A stretch of DNA of 64,000 nt, taken from Cavia porcellus. Its lineage: Eukaryota; Chordata; Mammalia; Rodentia; Caviidae. The stretch lies in contig NW_026947500.1 in assembly GCF_034190915.1 (NCBI RefSeq), forward strand, positions 22,628,501-22,692,500. Direction: 5' to 3'. Position numbers and translations under genes: made by a program. The notes under the pieces are model-generated. The model did not search any database. It was not told where the DNA came from and saw only the letters and a program-made list of their open reading frames with translations. Positions 31,126 through 43,409 of the stretch are shown here, in pieces (position 1 is the first letter of the stretch; each line of letters starts with the position of its first letter).

Positions 31126-31589
31126 CCTTGTTCATGATAGAACAGTTTATATTTTTGTCGCTAGTGACTCACCAGAACAGTGAACTTTCAAATCCTGGAG
31201 CTACTTGGATTTGAGCTATAAATTCATCTGGGACCCCTGGTGGACCCCAGTTGCATCCAGGCAGCTAGTAGGGTCCAAGGAACATGGGGGCTGATTTACT
31301 GAGTGGCATTGCACGAGAAGGATCAGGAGACTGAACTCAGCAGCTGTGAAGGGAATAACCGTTCCGACTAGGGCACACGTTCCAGTCCAGCCATTGGAAG
31401 TGTTCAGCAGAGAGATTGGTTACATAACTGAAAGAGTTTTCTAGCACAATAGAGAAGTAAAAGTACAAAAAGAACAGGTCTATTGAGATGAGGACAATGG
31501 GAAGAAGCACACAACCCATGATGGCTAGGCCGTCTCCTTCGACCGGAATATGGAATATGGGACAAATGTAACCTTTGAGCGAGAGTGGG

Positions 31590-31985
31590 GCTCAGGCGGC
31601 CATTGATGATGCGCAAGGAGCTGATTGGAGTCTTCTTCACACGCAGACAGGAAGGGGAGTTGTAATTTGAAAGGTTTTGGCCCAGACAGGACACTGTAGC
31701 CAGGAAAGCCACAACCGGAAGCAGGAAGCCCCATCTTGCCCTGCCCCTAGGAAGTTACCTGTGAAGCCATCTTCCCGCCCCTGGGAATTTACATATGGCG
31801 CCAAACCTAGGACCAATGGGCTACCTGTGTATCCCTAATGCCCGCCTTAGGTTTCACCCCAAACCGAGGCTATTTACAGGCCCCCAGCCACGTGTCCGCC
31901 GGAGAGATCACCGGACGCCAGCGGTGGGGGTGCCGGTCATCTCTCTCCATGTTCTCAGAATAAAGGCCGCTTTTTATTTTATATT
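31590..31985 (+). mobile_element. Solo LTR, family A copy 1
   Basis: GACCAATGGGCTACCTGTGTATCCCTAATGCCC (inverted CCAAT region), a GC-rich R-proximal part, then CTCAGAATAAAGG (poly(A) signal) and TTTATTTTATATTTCTCATC. The same order recurs at 57.95-58.38 kb. It lies in the opposite sense to the env remnant next to it, so it is an independent insertion. Confidence 0.7.
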
Positions 31986-31989
31986 TCTC

Positions 31990-32555
31990 ATCTTTTGTTA
32001 ATATTTTTCATCTTTTGGAAATAACTCTATCATAATTAAGGCTGAGGAAGAAGCAGGAAGTGGTAGGCTTCTGCTTTGGCCTTCCACCATGTTAGACCAC
32101 CGCCATAACCAGTAACCACCATGCATCTCTGCATGAAGTGGTGAGCTCCACAGGCTGAGTTAGGGCTAAGCCAGTGAGGGCTAAGTCAATGAGGTTTTTA
32201 GGGGTCGTACATCCTGGAGTGTCACCTACATTGGGGACTGTGTTTTTAGTTCCTCTGATGCACGTGTTGAACTGCTGGTTTGGGTTGGGTGGCCTGACTG
32301 AGTGAGGGGGCTGATGGGGTTGGGGGGAGACAAAAAAGAGCAGGGCTACTGTCTGGAGTAGTCCTTATGGTTTAGGACTGAGAAACAAGATAATGAGGCA
32401 ACTGTCAAATGTAAGAGTTACAGACTTGTCAGTGGCAGTAACATTCAGGGTCAGGTGTTTCCCTATTGGAAACAAGGGATGCAAAATGGCTCAACATTCA
32501 TGGATCCATGAAGTAACGCACTGCATCAGCAGAAGGTAGGATACATATGACATGG
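31990..32555. other. Unrecognised stretch
   Basis: No repeat family or coding signal that I can support between the LTR and the L1 fragments. Confidence 0.4.
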
Positions 32556-32559
32556 CCAC

Positions 32560-34660
32560 ATGTCTGTACATGCCAAAAGAAGCTTTTTACAAAACCCAAC
32601 ACCTATTCATGGGAAAAATCTATTGAAAATTGGTGCAGAAGTAATGGATATGAAAAATCAGATAAGCACTGATACAGTTGTAAGAAGGAACCTCAGTATA
32701 CCCACTGTCACAAAAAGATCAACTAGACAAAAAATCAACAAACATTAGAAGTGAACCAAACCGTTGAACAAATGGACTTAATAGACACCTACAGATTATT
32801 CCATCTCACATCAGCATGTATGTTCTTCTCAGCATCACATGGGACTTATTCCAAGCTAGACCACATACTAGCTCATAGAACATGCTTCAGTAAATACAAA
32901 TAAATGAAGTTGTCCATACATATATATCATCATCTCATAGTGCAATTAAGTTGGAAATCAGTGACAAACTGAAAATTGCATAAACATATGGAAATTAAAT
33001 AACATCCTGCTGAACAACCAATGGTCACATATTAAATTAAACAAAAAGTCAGACAATTTCTATAATAAACAGTTGGGGAGGGACAGGGATTTAGCTCAGT
33101 GGCATAAGCACCTGCTGGTAGGCATGAGGTTGAAGTTTGATCCCCAGTGCAAAAATTAAAAAAAAAAAAAACAATCAGGCGAATACAACATATTAGAACT
33201 TATGGGGCATGAAAAAAGCAGTCCTCTGAGGGAAATTTGTATCAGTGAGTTTCCACATCTGAAAAACCAAGCAAGCTCAAATAAAGAGCCTAATGTTGAA
33301 CCTCAAGCTTCTAGGGGGAAAAAAAGGGTAAATTGAACTGTAAAGCATCTATGAGGGAGGACATTATAAAGATCAGAGCAGAAATTAATGCAACAAGACT
33401 AAGAAAATAATAGAAAGAATCAATGAATCAAAGAGTTGATTCTTTGAAAAATTAAATAGACCAATTCTTTGTCTTAATTACTTTTCTGTCATTTCTGGGA
33501 AAAAATACTTAACACCCAAAGTTAAAGGGGGAGAGTTTTATTTAGCTCACAATTTGTACAGCTTTCATCACATAATCGACTGGGGCCAAGACAAGGTATG
33601 AAAACAACTCCTTTCACAAGAGCATCAAGAAGAATGAAATAATTAGGAATCAAAGGAAGTGAAAGACCTCTGCACTGAAAACGATAGTACTCTGAAAAAG
33701 GAGATTGAAGAGGATATCAGATGATGAAAGCTATCCCCTGTTCCTGGATAAGTAGAACAAAGATTATAAAAATGACCATACTTCCAAAACTGTTACACTG
33801 GTTTAATACAATCTCAATCAAAATAACAATAGCATACCTCACCAATAGCATACCAAGAGCATACCTCAGAAACAGAGAAAACAATCCTAAAATTCACATA
33901 GAACCAGAAGAGACCTAGAGTAGCAAAAGCTGTTCTTGGCAACAAGGGCAAGGCAGGGGGCATCACAATCCCCAGTTTATAGTTACCCTACAAAGCTACT
34001 GAGATAAAAACAGCATGGCACTGGACTAATGGTGTAGAAGGACCTTACCTTAAAATAGTGAAAGCCATTTACAACAAATCCACTGCCAGCATCATACTAC
34101 ATGAGGGGAATTAAAGATATGTTTGGTGTCCCCACTAATATCAAGAACAAGATAAACGTATCTGCTTTCATCACTATTGTTCAATTTAGTACTCAAAACC
34201 TAGCCAGAGCAATTAGGAAACACAAGAAATAATAGGGATTTAAATAGGACAGGAAGAAACCAAATTATCCTTCTTTCAGAGAATGTAATCCTTTGCATAG
34301 AGAATGCATAAAACTCCATCAGAATATTCTTAAAACTATGAAACAGTGACAGTATTTGAAATAAACACTAAAAAATAAATAGCATTCCTCTGCACCAATA
34401 ATGTACCCACTGAGACAGAAATCAGAAAAAACAGTCATTTCATAGTAGCTGCAAAAAGTAGCTAGAAGTTAAGCAAGGAAGTAAAAATACCTGGAAAAAA
34501 AAAAAGAGATTGAAGATGACATTAGAAGACATTTGCTTTCTAGGATTAGTTTTTGGATATGCAAAATCAGTATCAAAATGGCCATATGACAAACAATAAT
34601 CTATGGCTTTAATGACATTCAGGTTAAAATACCATCAGATTTTTTCCCCACGGGACTAGA
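32560..34660 (+). mobile_element. LINE-1 ORF2 fragments, rearranged and interrupted
   Basis: 32560-33480 parallels the L1 endonuclease/linker region also seen at 13.3-14.4 kb. 33490-33650 looks like an unrelated dispersed repeat. 33720-34050 encodes KIIKMTILPKLLHWFNTISIK and an AKAVLGNKGKAGGI-like stretch from the C-terminal part. 34050-34640 returns to reverse-transcriptase-proximal sequence (KAIYNKSTASIILHEG, QNLARAIRKHK). C-terminal before reverse-transcriptase is the wrong order, so at least two L1 fragments are joined. Confidence 0.8.
33074..33172 (+). repeat. ID-like tRNA-derived SINE inside L1
   Basis: GGGGAGGGACAGGGATTTAGCTCAGTGGCATAAGCACCTGC, a degraded B box (GAAGTTTGATCCCC), GTGC and an A tail. 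Confidence 0.9.
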
Positions 34661-34699
34661 AAAAGCCACTGAAAAATTTATGTAGAAAAGAATAGCAGC

Positions 34700-35960
34700 C
34701 GCAGGTTGTGTCAGTGAGTGCCTTGGTGCCTCCACGGGTAGCAGGACGCGTGCCCAGGGCCATCCGGTTTTCCAGCGCTGGTCTTTGTGCTGTTTCCTGG
34801 TTCAGCAGGAAGGTGCCCTCAGGTGTACAGTTAGTAGCTTGGCAGTACAGTTGGCAAGAACCTATACTCAAGCTAAAGAGTTTGGGGCCCCTGCTTGAGG
34901 CACAAATAGGGGGAGGGAATTATCATCATGTCTGTCAACAGGGACGGGGGTCCTCAGTGCCAGCGGGTTTCTGAGACCTACAGACAAGATGTCATAAATG
35001 CAGCCAGCCAGAAAAGACGACCCTGGTGTGCACCAGCCAGTTCAGCTCTAAGGCAAGTATGGCCACAAATGAGCCTGACATAGCCACCCTGTGCCCACAA
35101 GGGACTGGTAGGTGGCATTTTGTCTCCAAGTCATTCTGTATTCCACGCCCTCATGGTGTTTACATGGCATTCATAGGGTAGTCATCAGACACCAAGGGAG
35201 GGAACTGTTCATTTCATTATTCCTTTCCAGACACAAGAGGTCGGACATGTATGATGGGCCGTGTTCCCTGCCATCCAACTCACTGCCCCGCCACGCAGCG
35301 TGCATGAGGCAGAATTCACCTACATACTGACTTTTGCTAAAGCTTTATCTCAGGACCAGGACCACCAAGCTATGCCTTTCACCTATGTTATTCAAGACGG
35401 GCCTCCATCTTTGGAGGAACAAGCCCACATATTCTAGGGCATGGTTTACTAGAAGGGGGAATTGACCACGTACACAACAGGCAGACTTTTAGCACTGCCA
35501 CCATAGTCACTGCTCACTGCAAGAAGAAATTTCCCCAGCCGTGGCACAATCACCAAATCTGGACAGCCCTTTCCCTGGTACATCGTATCACTTGATGAAG
35601 CAGCAGCAATGGCTTCCCGCACAGGGGCCTATGATTTTGCCAGTTGCAGGAGTTTGTCCTGGCTGATAGAACCACATGCAGATCTCTGACATGAAACGGG
35701 CTTAAAGTCCTACTGGAAAGAGATTAGCTGCACCCAGACCGGTTGTACCACCTCAGCACCAGTAGGCACATCCTGCCTGGTATACTGTGGTACAACACAT
35801 GAAACCCACAGCCATTGGACCATTGGTGACAATCTCCCCCCCCAATACCCTGCATAGCACCCTCTAGCCAATAAGGACAATGTTTCCCGCTTACTCTCAG
35901 CTTGATTTCTTCATGTCCAGCAGTAAAAATGTGTGGCATCTTCAGAAATAGGGACTTTCC
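34700..35960. other. Unrecognised, probably retroviral debris
   Basis: Moderate-GC sequence downstream (on the - strand) of the integrase remnant. Short frames such as 35966-35724 (-) show no motif I can name. Confidence 0.4.
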
Positions 35961-36059
35961 ATCCATTTCCGGGGCACAACCAACTGCAGTCTCAAAGCCT
36001 TAAAACATGGGGGTCTCAGGACCTCCCTGGCCAATGAAGTGACCCCATCCCGGCTCTGG

Positions 36060-37060
36060 GTGTTTGATTCAACAAATTTATGACTTCTTGTCTACCCAAA
36101 CGGTGTTTTCATTTAAACTTTTAACTTTTGTTTAAAACTCATTTTTCCTTTTAATTAAGCCAGTCCCTGTGGGGTTGTAAAAGCAGGCGACAGTACCAGT
36201 GTACTTGATTGTCCTCCTCCCACCTTTGCACATCAGTTTTGGTGAAATGAGTCCTGTCACTGTGACTTCTCCTTGGACGCCACACATAACACTAACAAAT
36301 TAACTCCTGATCGGTGGCTTCCCCAGTGGTCTGTCTGCTGGGAAATGCTCGCATGAGACCCATGGCAGTATCCACACAGCCACGTGCACACTCCCAGGCC
36401 TCACTCAAAGATACAGGCCTGCTATAATCTGTGTTGCCTTGTGCACCTGTCCAGCTAGTCCATCCATCCTTCACACCCATAGCCAGGGAAGGCCTCTCAT
36501 GCCCGTACAGCATGTGAAATAGAACACCTAAATGGGAATGCCCTCAGCCTTTACCATCCTCCTTGCCCTTGTGGGTCCCTCTGTGTCCAGACTTCAGGTG
36601 CAGTCAGTGAGTGACTTCTCCAAATGTCTAGGGACAAATAGCTTCTACATCTGTAAAGCCATCGCCTCTTCCTTACCTGGGAGACTTTAGCAGGCTGTGG
36701 GCGACCACAGAGAAGACTGTTAGTAGCCCAATTCATTCTGTATGACTGCGTACATCACCCTCCACATCTGTGGTCCCCTCTAGCAAGCACCTGCCAGTGC
36801 TCCTTTTCCCATCGTGCCATCTACCAAGATTGCCCAGCCATGCAGAAGCCCCCATCATCCATTCTGCTCTTGGTGCAGCCCATAGGCTGCTTACCCCTTC
36901 TTCACTCCCTGGCCAGATACCATCTGCATTGTCACTGAAATCCATTCCTCACGGGTGCTATTGGTGTTCCAAGCATCTTTGGCTCGGTCTCCCTTCCAGC
37001 ACTGTATCCAGTTTAGCTGTTTGTTCAGTCGCTGGAGGTGGTGTAGTAGTTTAGAAGGAC
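36060..37060 (-). mobile_element. Endogenous retrovirus integrase remnant
   Basis: The - strand at 36513-36292 reads TDYSRPVSLSEAWECARG then CVDTAMGLMRAFPSRQTTG. That matches the integrase core in which the first catalytic Asp sits in a (V/C)VDTxxGL context. Further downstream, in shifted frames, come an SDxxTHF-like piece and FYNPTGTGLIKRKNEF, which match the last part of the catalytic core (the PxxxGLIER-type helix). Frameshifts and stops show it is dead. The wording is closer to class III (ERV-L) than to gamma integrases, but I would not insist. Confidence 0.68.
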
Positions 37061-39296
37061 ACAGGCCTCAGAATGTCCTGCATGGCACTTACTACAGGGT
37101 TAGCAAATAGAATCCACGCTGCCTGCTGCAAGGATGTGTGCCACTTGTGCATAGTCGGATTTTGTGCCATTCCAAAAGGCCTTCAACTTAGCCCTTTAGC
37201 AGATGTGCTGTTGTTACTATCACTAAAACAGAGCTAGTGATAAAGTCCACCTGCTGCAGGGTTTCCTACACAGCCAGAAATTGCTCCAGTGCCATATACC
37301 AGGCTTCCGCCCCTTTCTGTAATTCAGCCCAGAACCCACAGAAACTGTTTGTTTAGGTTGTTTCTGCCATAGCCACCTCCACACACACAACTACAGCCCT
37401 CAGGGCTCCAGGTAACCTGTAGAACAAATGGGCATCAGGGTGCTGGGTTTCAAGGTTCAGGGGTTGCTGGGTGGGAGCGGTGACTGGCGTGTGCGTCTCC
37501 TCTGAAATTTGAGGTCAGGAGCGGAGGAGGCGGCAGGCAGGCACTCAGAAGGGGTGCTGACCGTGGGAAATAGGAGGGCTTGGAGACAAAACGCTCTCCC
37601 AGCTTTCAAAGTCTACCCAGTGGGAGAGACCGATCCAGAACTTTAGGGTAGGAAAGGTAGACAGAAAGATCTGGGTCCACCCTTAAGGAGGGGCTGTCGA
37701 AGTGCAGGGAGGAGGCCAGGGTGTGGCAGCCTCTTGGCACAGCCCTCAAGGCACTATTGGCACCAGCACACTGTTCCCTTTAGAGCCTCCCCACCTGCTT
37801 TGCTCTCTGAGCAGCCCCAAGTGGCTTCTTTCCTTGAGATTTTCGCAAAAGAAAAAATCAAAAGGGCTGGAGGGCTCAGTTCTCTGAGAACACGGCCAAT
37901 GTAGGTAGGCTGCTTTGCCATCGAGGGAAACCTCCTCCAGCAGCAGTTGGCGGGCATTGTGCTGAGAGGCTTAGCTCCTGTAAATTGTCCATATCTCTGA
38001 TCACCAGATGTTTTTCTAATTAGCCGGAGATAAGTTTCCTTGTGCCCTTGGTGACTGTCTGTGCCTGTGGTGGAAATTGCTCTTGCCTAGGGTGAGGTGG
38101 GGACTAGCTAAAGTGGACTCTCTCGCACTTAGCAGTGGCTCATTATCTGCCAAAGAGAAACCCTAGAGCTGTGTGACCTGCAGGAGCTGGTTTGCCACAG
38201 CAGGTGACTCAGGACCCCAGAACTCACAGGTACTGGTCTTCATGCCACCAGCTCCTGGCACAGACAAGAGGTTCTTGCTTCTCTCTCACCACCCTGACAC
38301 CTCCTAACAAAATGAACATGTGAGATGTGAAACCATGAAAGATCTGGATTCAAACCTTGTATTTTACAGAGCAGTGTCCTACTGGGGAACCAGATCTTAT
38401 GCCTAATGTGAGCACCCACCCGTACGTAATTCCAGTCAATGAATCTGCTCTGGGACAAGATCCAAGCTGCACATGGCTCTTGCAGGAATAAAATACCCCA
38501 ACCCTGGCTGTGTCCACATACCAAGACTGCTCATCATGGAGCTGGACACCCGTGGTGTCCTAAGAGGGGTCACATGACACAAAGGCAGCCAATGGCTGGG
38601 CAGCATTAGATGGCAGGTGGCGATCAGATTCTCTCTTGGAAACATCCACTGGGACCCCAGAGCCACAGTTCACTGGGAAAGATGATGCTGAGCTGATGGA
38701 CGAAGACAAGGGCCAGGTGGAAATGCAGGGTCAGAGACCTGGAGCTCAGGCAGGGGAAGTGGGACCGCCAAGTTGGTGAAAGAGACAAGAAAGTGCAAAG
38801 ACAAGGAAAGCTGATGGGAATAATGACAGGAATCATCACTGGACACAAGAGGCTCTGGAGTGACAAGAAGAGAGGGGCCCTGGTGACTGAATCACATTCA
38901 TAGCTGAGGTCCACACACAGTTCCAGCCAGGGACCTCTGCCCCGCCAAGCCCTGCGGTTCTCCTTCTTGCATATCAGTGTGGCCCCTTTATTCTCTGCCG
39001 TTTATGTATCCTTGCATCATAAAAAGAACAGAGGGCTCCCAGAGAACGCAGAAACGAGGTCAAGGAAAAGGAGCCTGAGTTACCCAGCTCAGGCTTCCAC
39101 ACAACACAGCCGTGTGTGGCTGGAACAGCATGCTTTCGCATCTCACAGTCCCGGAGGCAGGTGTGTCAGTCCATTTGCTGTTGTTGATGCAATAGCAAGC
39201 AGGAACACTGAAACGACAACCAGGATTTGGAAGCAGATTTGTTTATGTCAACAGGCACCAATCAGGATCATTCCCAAGATATCAGGTCCTGATCTC
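37060..39296. other. Unrecognised intergenic stretch
   Basis: Mixed-composition sequence. Minus-strand frames of 76-96 codons (38240-38914) overlap without motifs or splice structure. No repeat family identified. Confidence 0.4.
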
Positions 39297-39297
39297 T

Positions 39298-39312
39298 GGT
39301 GATCTAGGACTT
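39298..39312 (+). repeat. Target-site duplication, left copy
   Basis: GGTGATCTAGGACTT here, and the same 15 bases with one change (G at position 5) at 42893-42907. The pair brackets the half-L1-like element and abuts its poly(A) tail (T-run on this strand). Confidence 0.85.
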
Positions 39313-39961
39313 TTTTTTAAAGTTACATATTGTCATCTTAGAAATAGTTGTTCAGGTTACAAAATTAAAGCATACAAAGTGACATTCAAATAGTGACACT
39401 GCCAACAGTTCTGCTCAGTGATCCAACAAAAAATTAGTAATATTTGTCCTACACACTTGTTTTTTATCTTAAAGGGGTAAGATTAAACATATTAAAATTG
39501 AACAAAACAGTTCATAAACAATTTAAAGAAATATGGACTTCAAAGCAAGTCCACTGGAGATCTTCACTGTCTGTCTCATTGTCTCTAGTTTTCTTCCAAA
39601 TAGTTGTCCCCATCTTCACACACATTGAATACATACTGAACATTATAGAACTAATCAGATCATTACAGGAGTATAAAGGCTTTTTAGGTCTTCAAGACCT
39701 GACATTGGAGAAGTCAATGACTACCATAATGTCTCTCATTCTCTTCGTAGTAGCTGTCCTTATCTTTACGTGTGCTGAAATTGAACTTAAGAGACTAGAC
39801 TAATATCACTCTGAAGAGTGAATAATAGTATTGCTAGATATTATATCATAATGCTACAGAATTAGCATTGGGTTTCTTACTGTCTCTTCTTCTTCAGAGT
39901 ATCTGTTCATTATATCGTGCATTATATAATCTGTTCCCATAAATAGTTTATCTTTTTCGTT

Positions 39962-40046
39962 TTTATCGGTACCAGAGATCGAACTCACGACTGCCTGCTT
40001 ACAATGCAGGCGCTTATGCCACTGAGCTAAATCCCCGGCCCCCCCA
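39962..40046 (-). repeat. ID-like tRNA-derived SINE, antisense, inside the HAL1-like element
   Basis: TTTTATCGGTACCAGAGATCGAACTCACGACTGCCTGC...GCCACTGAGCTAAATCCCCGGCC. Very close to the youngest-looking copies at 60.4 and 62.5 kb, so it inserted after the LINE. Confidence 0.93.
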
Positions 40047-41352
40047 TAAATAGTTTAAAAAATTCTTCCCATGTGTGAATTTCTACATATATATCTATCC
40101 TCTCTGTATTATAGGGAAAAATAGATCATAACAAGACAACAAAACAAATTCCTAGAAAAACATGCAATGAAAAAGACACATAAGACCGTAATATTAGGTG
40201 ATCTACCGTAGTTACTATGCTTTCTCTTGTTATTTTCAATAGACTTGTCCACATCATCAGGCTTAATATAGTTAAGCATAGTATTACATAGCCATTTTTA
40301 TAAAAGCACAACTTTGAAGACATTGTAGGGCTTGAGAGCGGTTAATAATCAAAACTGGTATGGATATGTTTTACATCTTGAAGCATACCAAATTTGAATA
40401 AAATCAGTCAAGGCTAAACAGTGGTCTAACAAACCAGCTTCAAATAAGATCAGTCATAGTAAGACTGTAAGTAATACAGGGTTTCAGTTTAAGTTAATAG
40501 GAAATTAAGGATAGTTATAGTATAACCTGCTATTTTTGGGTTAGCTGTCTGTGCCCTCAAATCTGACATGAGTGGACAGACCAGAACAAAAGAAAATCAA
40601 ACTAAACAGGGTGATAAGACTACTGTGACTTTTAAATCCTGATACACTGTTAACAATGCCCTCTGCTTTCCTTTTTTAGGCTATTTTTAACCTTTCCCCT
40701 CCTCAGGATGCTTTGTATGTTTTGGGTCTCACCAGCCCCTTTAGTTTTTAGATTAGGGAGCCAGACTGTTGGCTATCTGAGTGTTGCTGAACCTTTTTAC
40801 CCCTGAGCTTGATCTTGAGCTGTACTCCTTTACTCAATAAACTCAGAGGGTTTTCCTTCCTTCCATCTGTGTAGTTCTACACTGCCCAAAAGTGTCATAG
40901 CTTTCCAATCTATCTGCAGCTGCTGGATGAGTTGTCCCTATTTCTCTCTGGTTTCCTGTCACATATAGCATTGCTTTCTCATCTTTGACTTTCAGTTTAT
41001 TAACTCTCTTTCAGGTTGAGTGTATTTCCTATTCAGAGCATCTCGAAGGATCCTGCCTCCTAATCTACTCTGCCTGTTTCTTTTTTTTATTTTAGTGTAT
41101 CAAGGCTATCTATATTAAAGATCATAGCTTATCATCTCTGCCTCATGTCTGCTATTCTATTTTTCTGCTATAATTTGTCCACTTTACTCCTTCATCCCAC
41201 TGTCTGCCCCATTCACTGAGGCTTCTCTGCCACTGTTGCTGGAATCCTGGTATTTTTTCCTCTATCTCTCTGGAATGTCCTTCAGTATTTTTTGTAGCGT
41301 TGGGTTGGTGGCCATGAACTCCCAGACAGTTCCTCCTTGTCTTGGAAATATC

Positions 41353-42102
41353 TTATTTCTCCATTAATTTTGAGAGAGAGAGTTTTTCTGGGTACATCAG
41401 TCTTGATTGCAGATTATTTTCTTTCAGGGATTGGACTATTTCCCCCCAGGCTCTTCTTGATTTGAGAGTTTGTATTGATAAGACTGTTATTATTTTGATA
41501 ATTTTTCTGTTGTAAGTAATCTGCTTCTTTTCCCTGGCTGCTTTTAATATTCTGTTCTTTTGGTGGATTTCTGGAATCTTGATTATTATATGTCTAGGTG
41601 TAGATCTGTTTTGGTTGTAGGTGGCTGGAGTTCTGTATGCCTCATTTATCTGGATATCACTTCTTTTTCCTATGCTTGGGAAGTTTTCCTTTATTATATC
41701 TGTGAATAGTCTTTGTAGTTCATTTTTGGTTACTCCTGCTTCTTCGCTCACCTGTTTTATTCTTAAGTTATATATCCTTTTATTGTCTTCTAGACTGTGA
41801 ATTGTTTCTTTCGGGTTCCTTGTTATTTTTAAGAGATCTCTCCTTTTGCAATCATATATCATAAATCTCTCTTCAAGTTTCAAAAGGCTAACTTTGGTTT
41901 CTATCAAGCCATTTTGCCAGTTTTCAGTGGAGTTTTTAGTTTCCCAGTAATCTCTTTGGATCTGTTTCATGTATTCTAGGTTATGTTTAAATTCTGCATC
42001 AAAGGTTTTTCTTTCTTTTCTGAGTTCCTCCATTCTTTCATCTGTGTTCTCTTGGGAGAGGCTTATCATTTCTTTAATTAATCTTTTTATATCTTGCCTC
42101 AC
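41353..42102 (-). pseudogene. L1-type ORF1 protein (RNA-binding chaperone) of the HAL1-like element
   Basis: An open stretch of 249 codons. Residues 1-95 are charged and heptad-like (coiled coil, ENTDERMEELRKERKTF). About 100-185 matches the ORF1p RRM (FPSIGKRSDIQINEAYRTP, RHIIIKIPEI, ILKAAREKKQITY). The rest is the C-terminal domain (LKSRRAWGEIVQSLKENN, RLMYPEKLS). The true N-terminus lies upstream: an ATG-containing stretch near 42280 is linked through a frameshift, and the SADIKKYLHDFIGKFK segment in another frame aligns with the + strand copy at 46 kb. The C-terminus is also frameshifted after LMEK. A decayed copy, although its central frame is remarkably open. Confidence 0.85.
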
Positions 42103-42892
42103 TTGGATCAGAAGTACAGTTTTAAATTTGCCTATGAAGTCATGAAGGTATTTCTTTATGTCTGCTGATGCTGTGTCTAGTATTGGATGATTACTGCACT
42201 GGTTCTCTTCGGTTTTTACTTCTCCTGGGCTTATTTTCCCAGGTTCAGCAGCTGGAGGGTTTTTTATTTCTATCTCTTGTCATGTTTCTGGTTTCTTTCA
42301 GACTGGTGTGTCCTGGGGGTCTCTGGCCCTCTCTGTATTGCTTAGGGTCTTTCTGAAGCGTGCTGACTGGGGTTTTGCTGCTCTCCCCAGTTTGCTGTTA
42401 TCCGAGGTACATGCAGAGATGCAGGGATGGTGCAGGCTAGCCTGGAGCCTCTGAGCCAGCCAATCCACAAGTTAGGCTGTACCTTGTGGACAACACAGAG
42501 TTGCAACATTTTGTACTTGCTTATTGGGTCCCAACTGGAGGCTTCACTCAGCCCCAGCAGATCCCACCAGTTCTCTCTGCACCAGGGGCAGCTGACTGAC
42601 ATCACCATGGCGCCGGGCTCTGCCCATCTCCAAGATGTCCTCCAGCCAGTGACAGCAGCCATGGGACCCAATCCCTAGCACTCACTGGGAATCAATGCAG
42701 TTCTTCCTCTTGGGTCTACTCCATACTGCACCGCATGTTTTCACTGCACTCCCAGCACAGTGCGGATCTGTCAGAAAACTGCACGGTGCCCAGCTTCGGC
42801 ACCCAGGAGTATGGTCCTTTCGCGGTCTCCTCCGGCATGGCTAGGTGGCTCTGGCTGCTTTGCAGGTCCCTGGGACCCAATTTTCAGCACTC

Positions 42893-42907
42893 GGTGGTCT
42901 AGGACTT
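42893..42907 (+). repeat. Target-site duplication, right copy
   Basis: GGTGGTCTAGGACTT, 14 of 15 identical to 39298-39312; marks the 5' end of the leftward HAL1-like element. Confidence 0.85.
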
Positions 42908-43249
42908 ATATGGGATAAGCAAGCAGGGAGTACAGAGGCAGAATGGCTTATCAGTCAGGTTTATACAATGTGCAGCATAGTGACCAGCTGTTTCTAAGAG
43001 ACAGAAGCAACTGGAACTAAAACAAAAACTATTACCTGGACAATTAAGAAACTGAAGTATACTGGCTGGGGGTGGTACATTTTTTTATAATAATAAGTGA
43101 TACCACAGAAGATAAATCATGAAGAAAAGAAGTTTGGTAGTGGTCCAAGACCAACAGTTTGCAGCTGGTGATAGCCTGGCTGGTAGAGTCCTGAGATATC
43201 ATAGGGTATCATGTCAAGAGAGCTTTTTCAGGGTTTTTGCTTGCTTTGG

Positions 43250-43350
43250 GTTGTTGGGTCTCACTGTGCAGTGCAGGCTGCTCTTGAACTCCATGTCCTG
43301 CTTCTGCTTCTTGAGTTCTGGGATTATAGGCATGCCCCACCACACCCACC
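43250..43350 (-). repeat. B1-like SINE fragment, antisense
   Basis: GGGTCTCACTGTGCAGTGCAGGCTGCTCTTGAACTCC, then TTGAGTTCTGGGATTATAGGCATGCCCCACCACACCCACC. Confidence 0.8.
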
Positions 43351-43409
43351 TAAAAATGGCTTTTATAGGAGACAATCTTAGCACAAACAATTGACACATT
43401 GTTTTATCA

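Larger units (their letters stand above)
39313..42892 (-). mobile_element. Half-L1 (HAL1-like) element: 5'UTR, ORF1, unit block, 3' tail, no ORF2
   Basis: Transcribed leftward. From the right: a GC-richer 5'UTR (42892 to about 42270), an ORF1 region, about 1.9 kb containing decayed copies of the about 150-bp unit (for example CATAGTAACTACGGTAGATCACCTAATATTACGG), and a 3' tail (GTTGGATCACTGAGCAGAACTGTTGGCAGTGTCACTATTTGAATGTC...) that ends in an A-run at the left target-site duplication. No endonuclease or reverse-transcriptase motif is seen. Net length without the SINE at 39962-40046 is about 3.5 kb, too short for ORF2. The flanking 15-bp duplication shows that this structure integrated as one unit. 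Confidence 0.8.
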
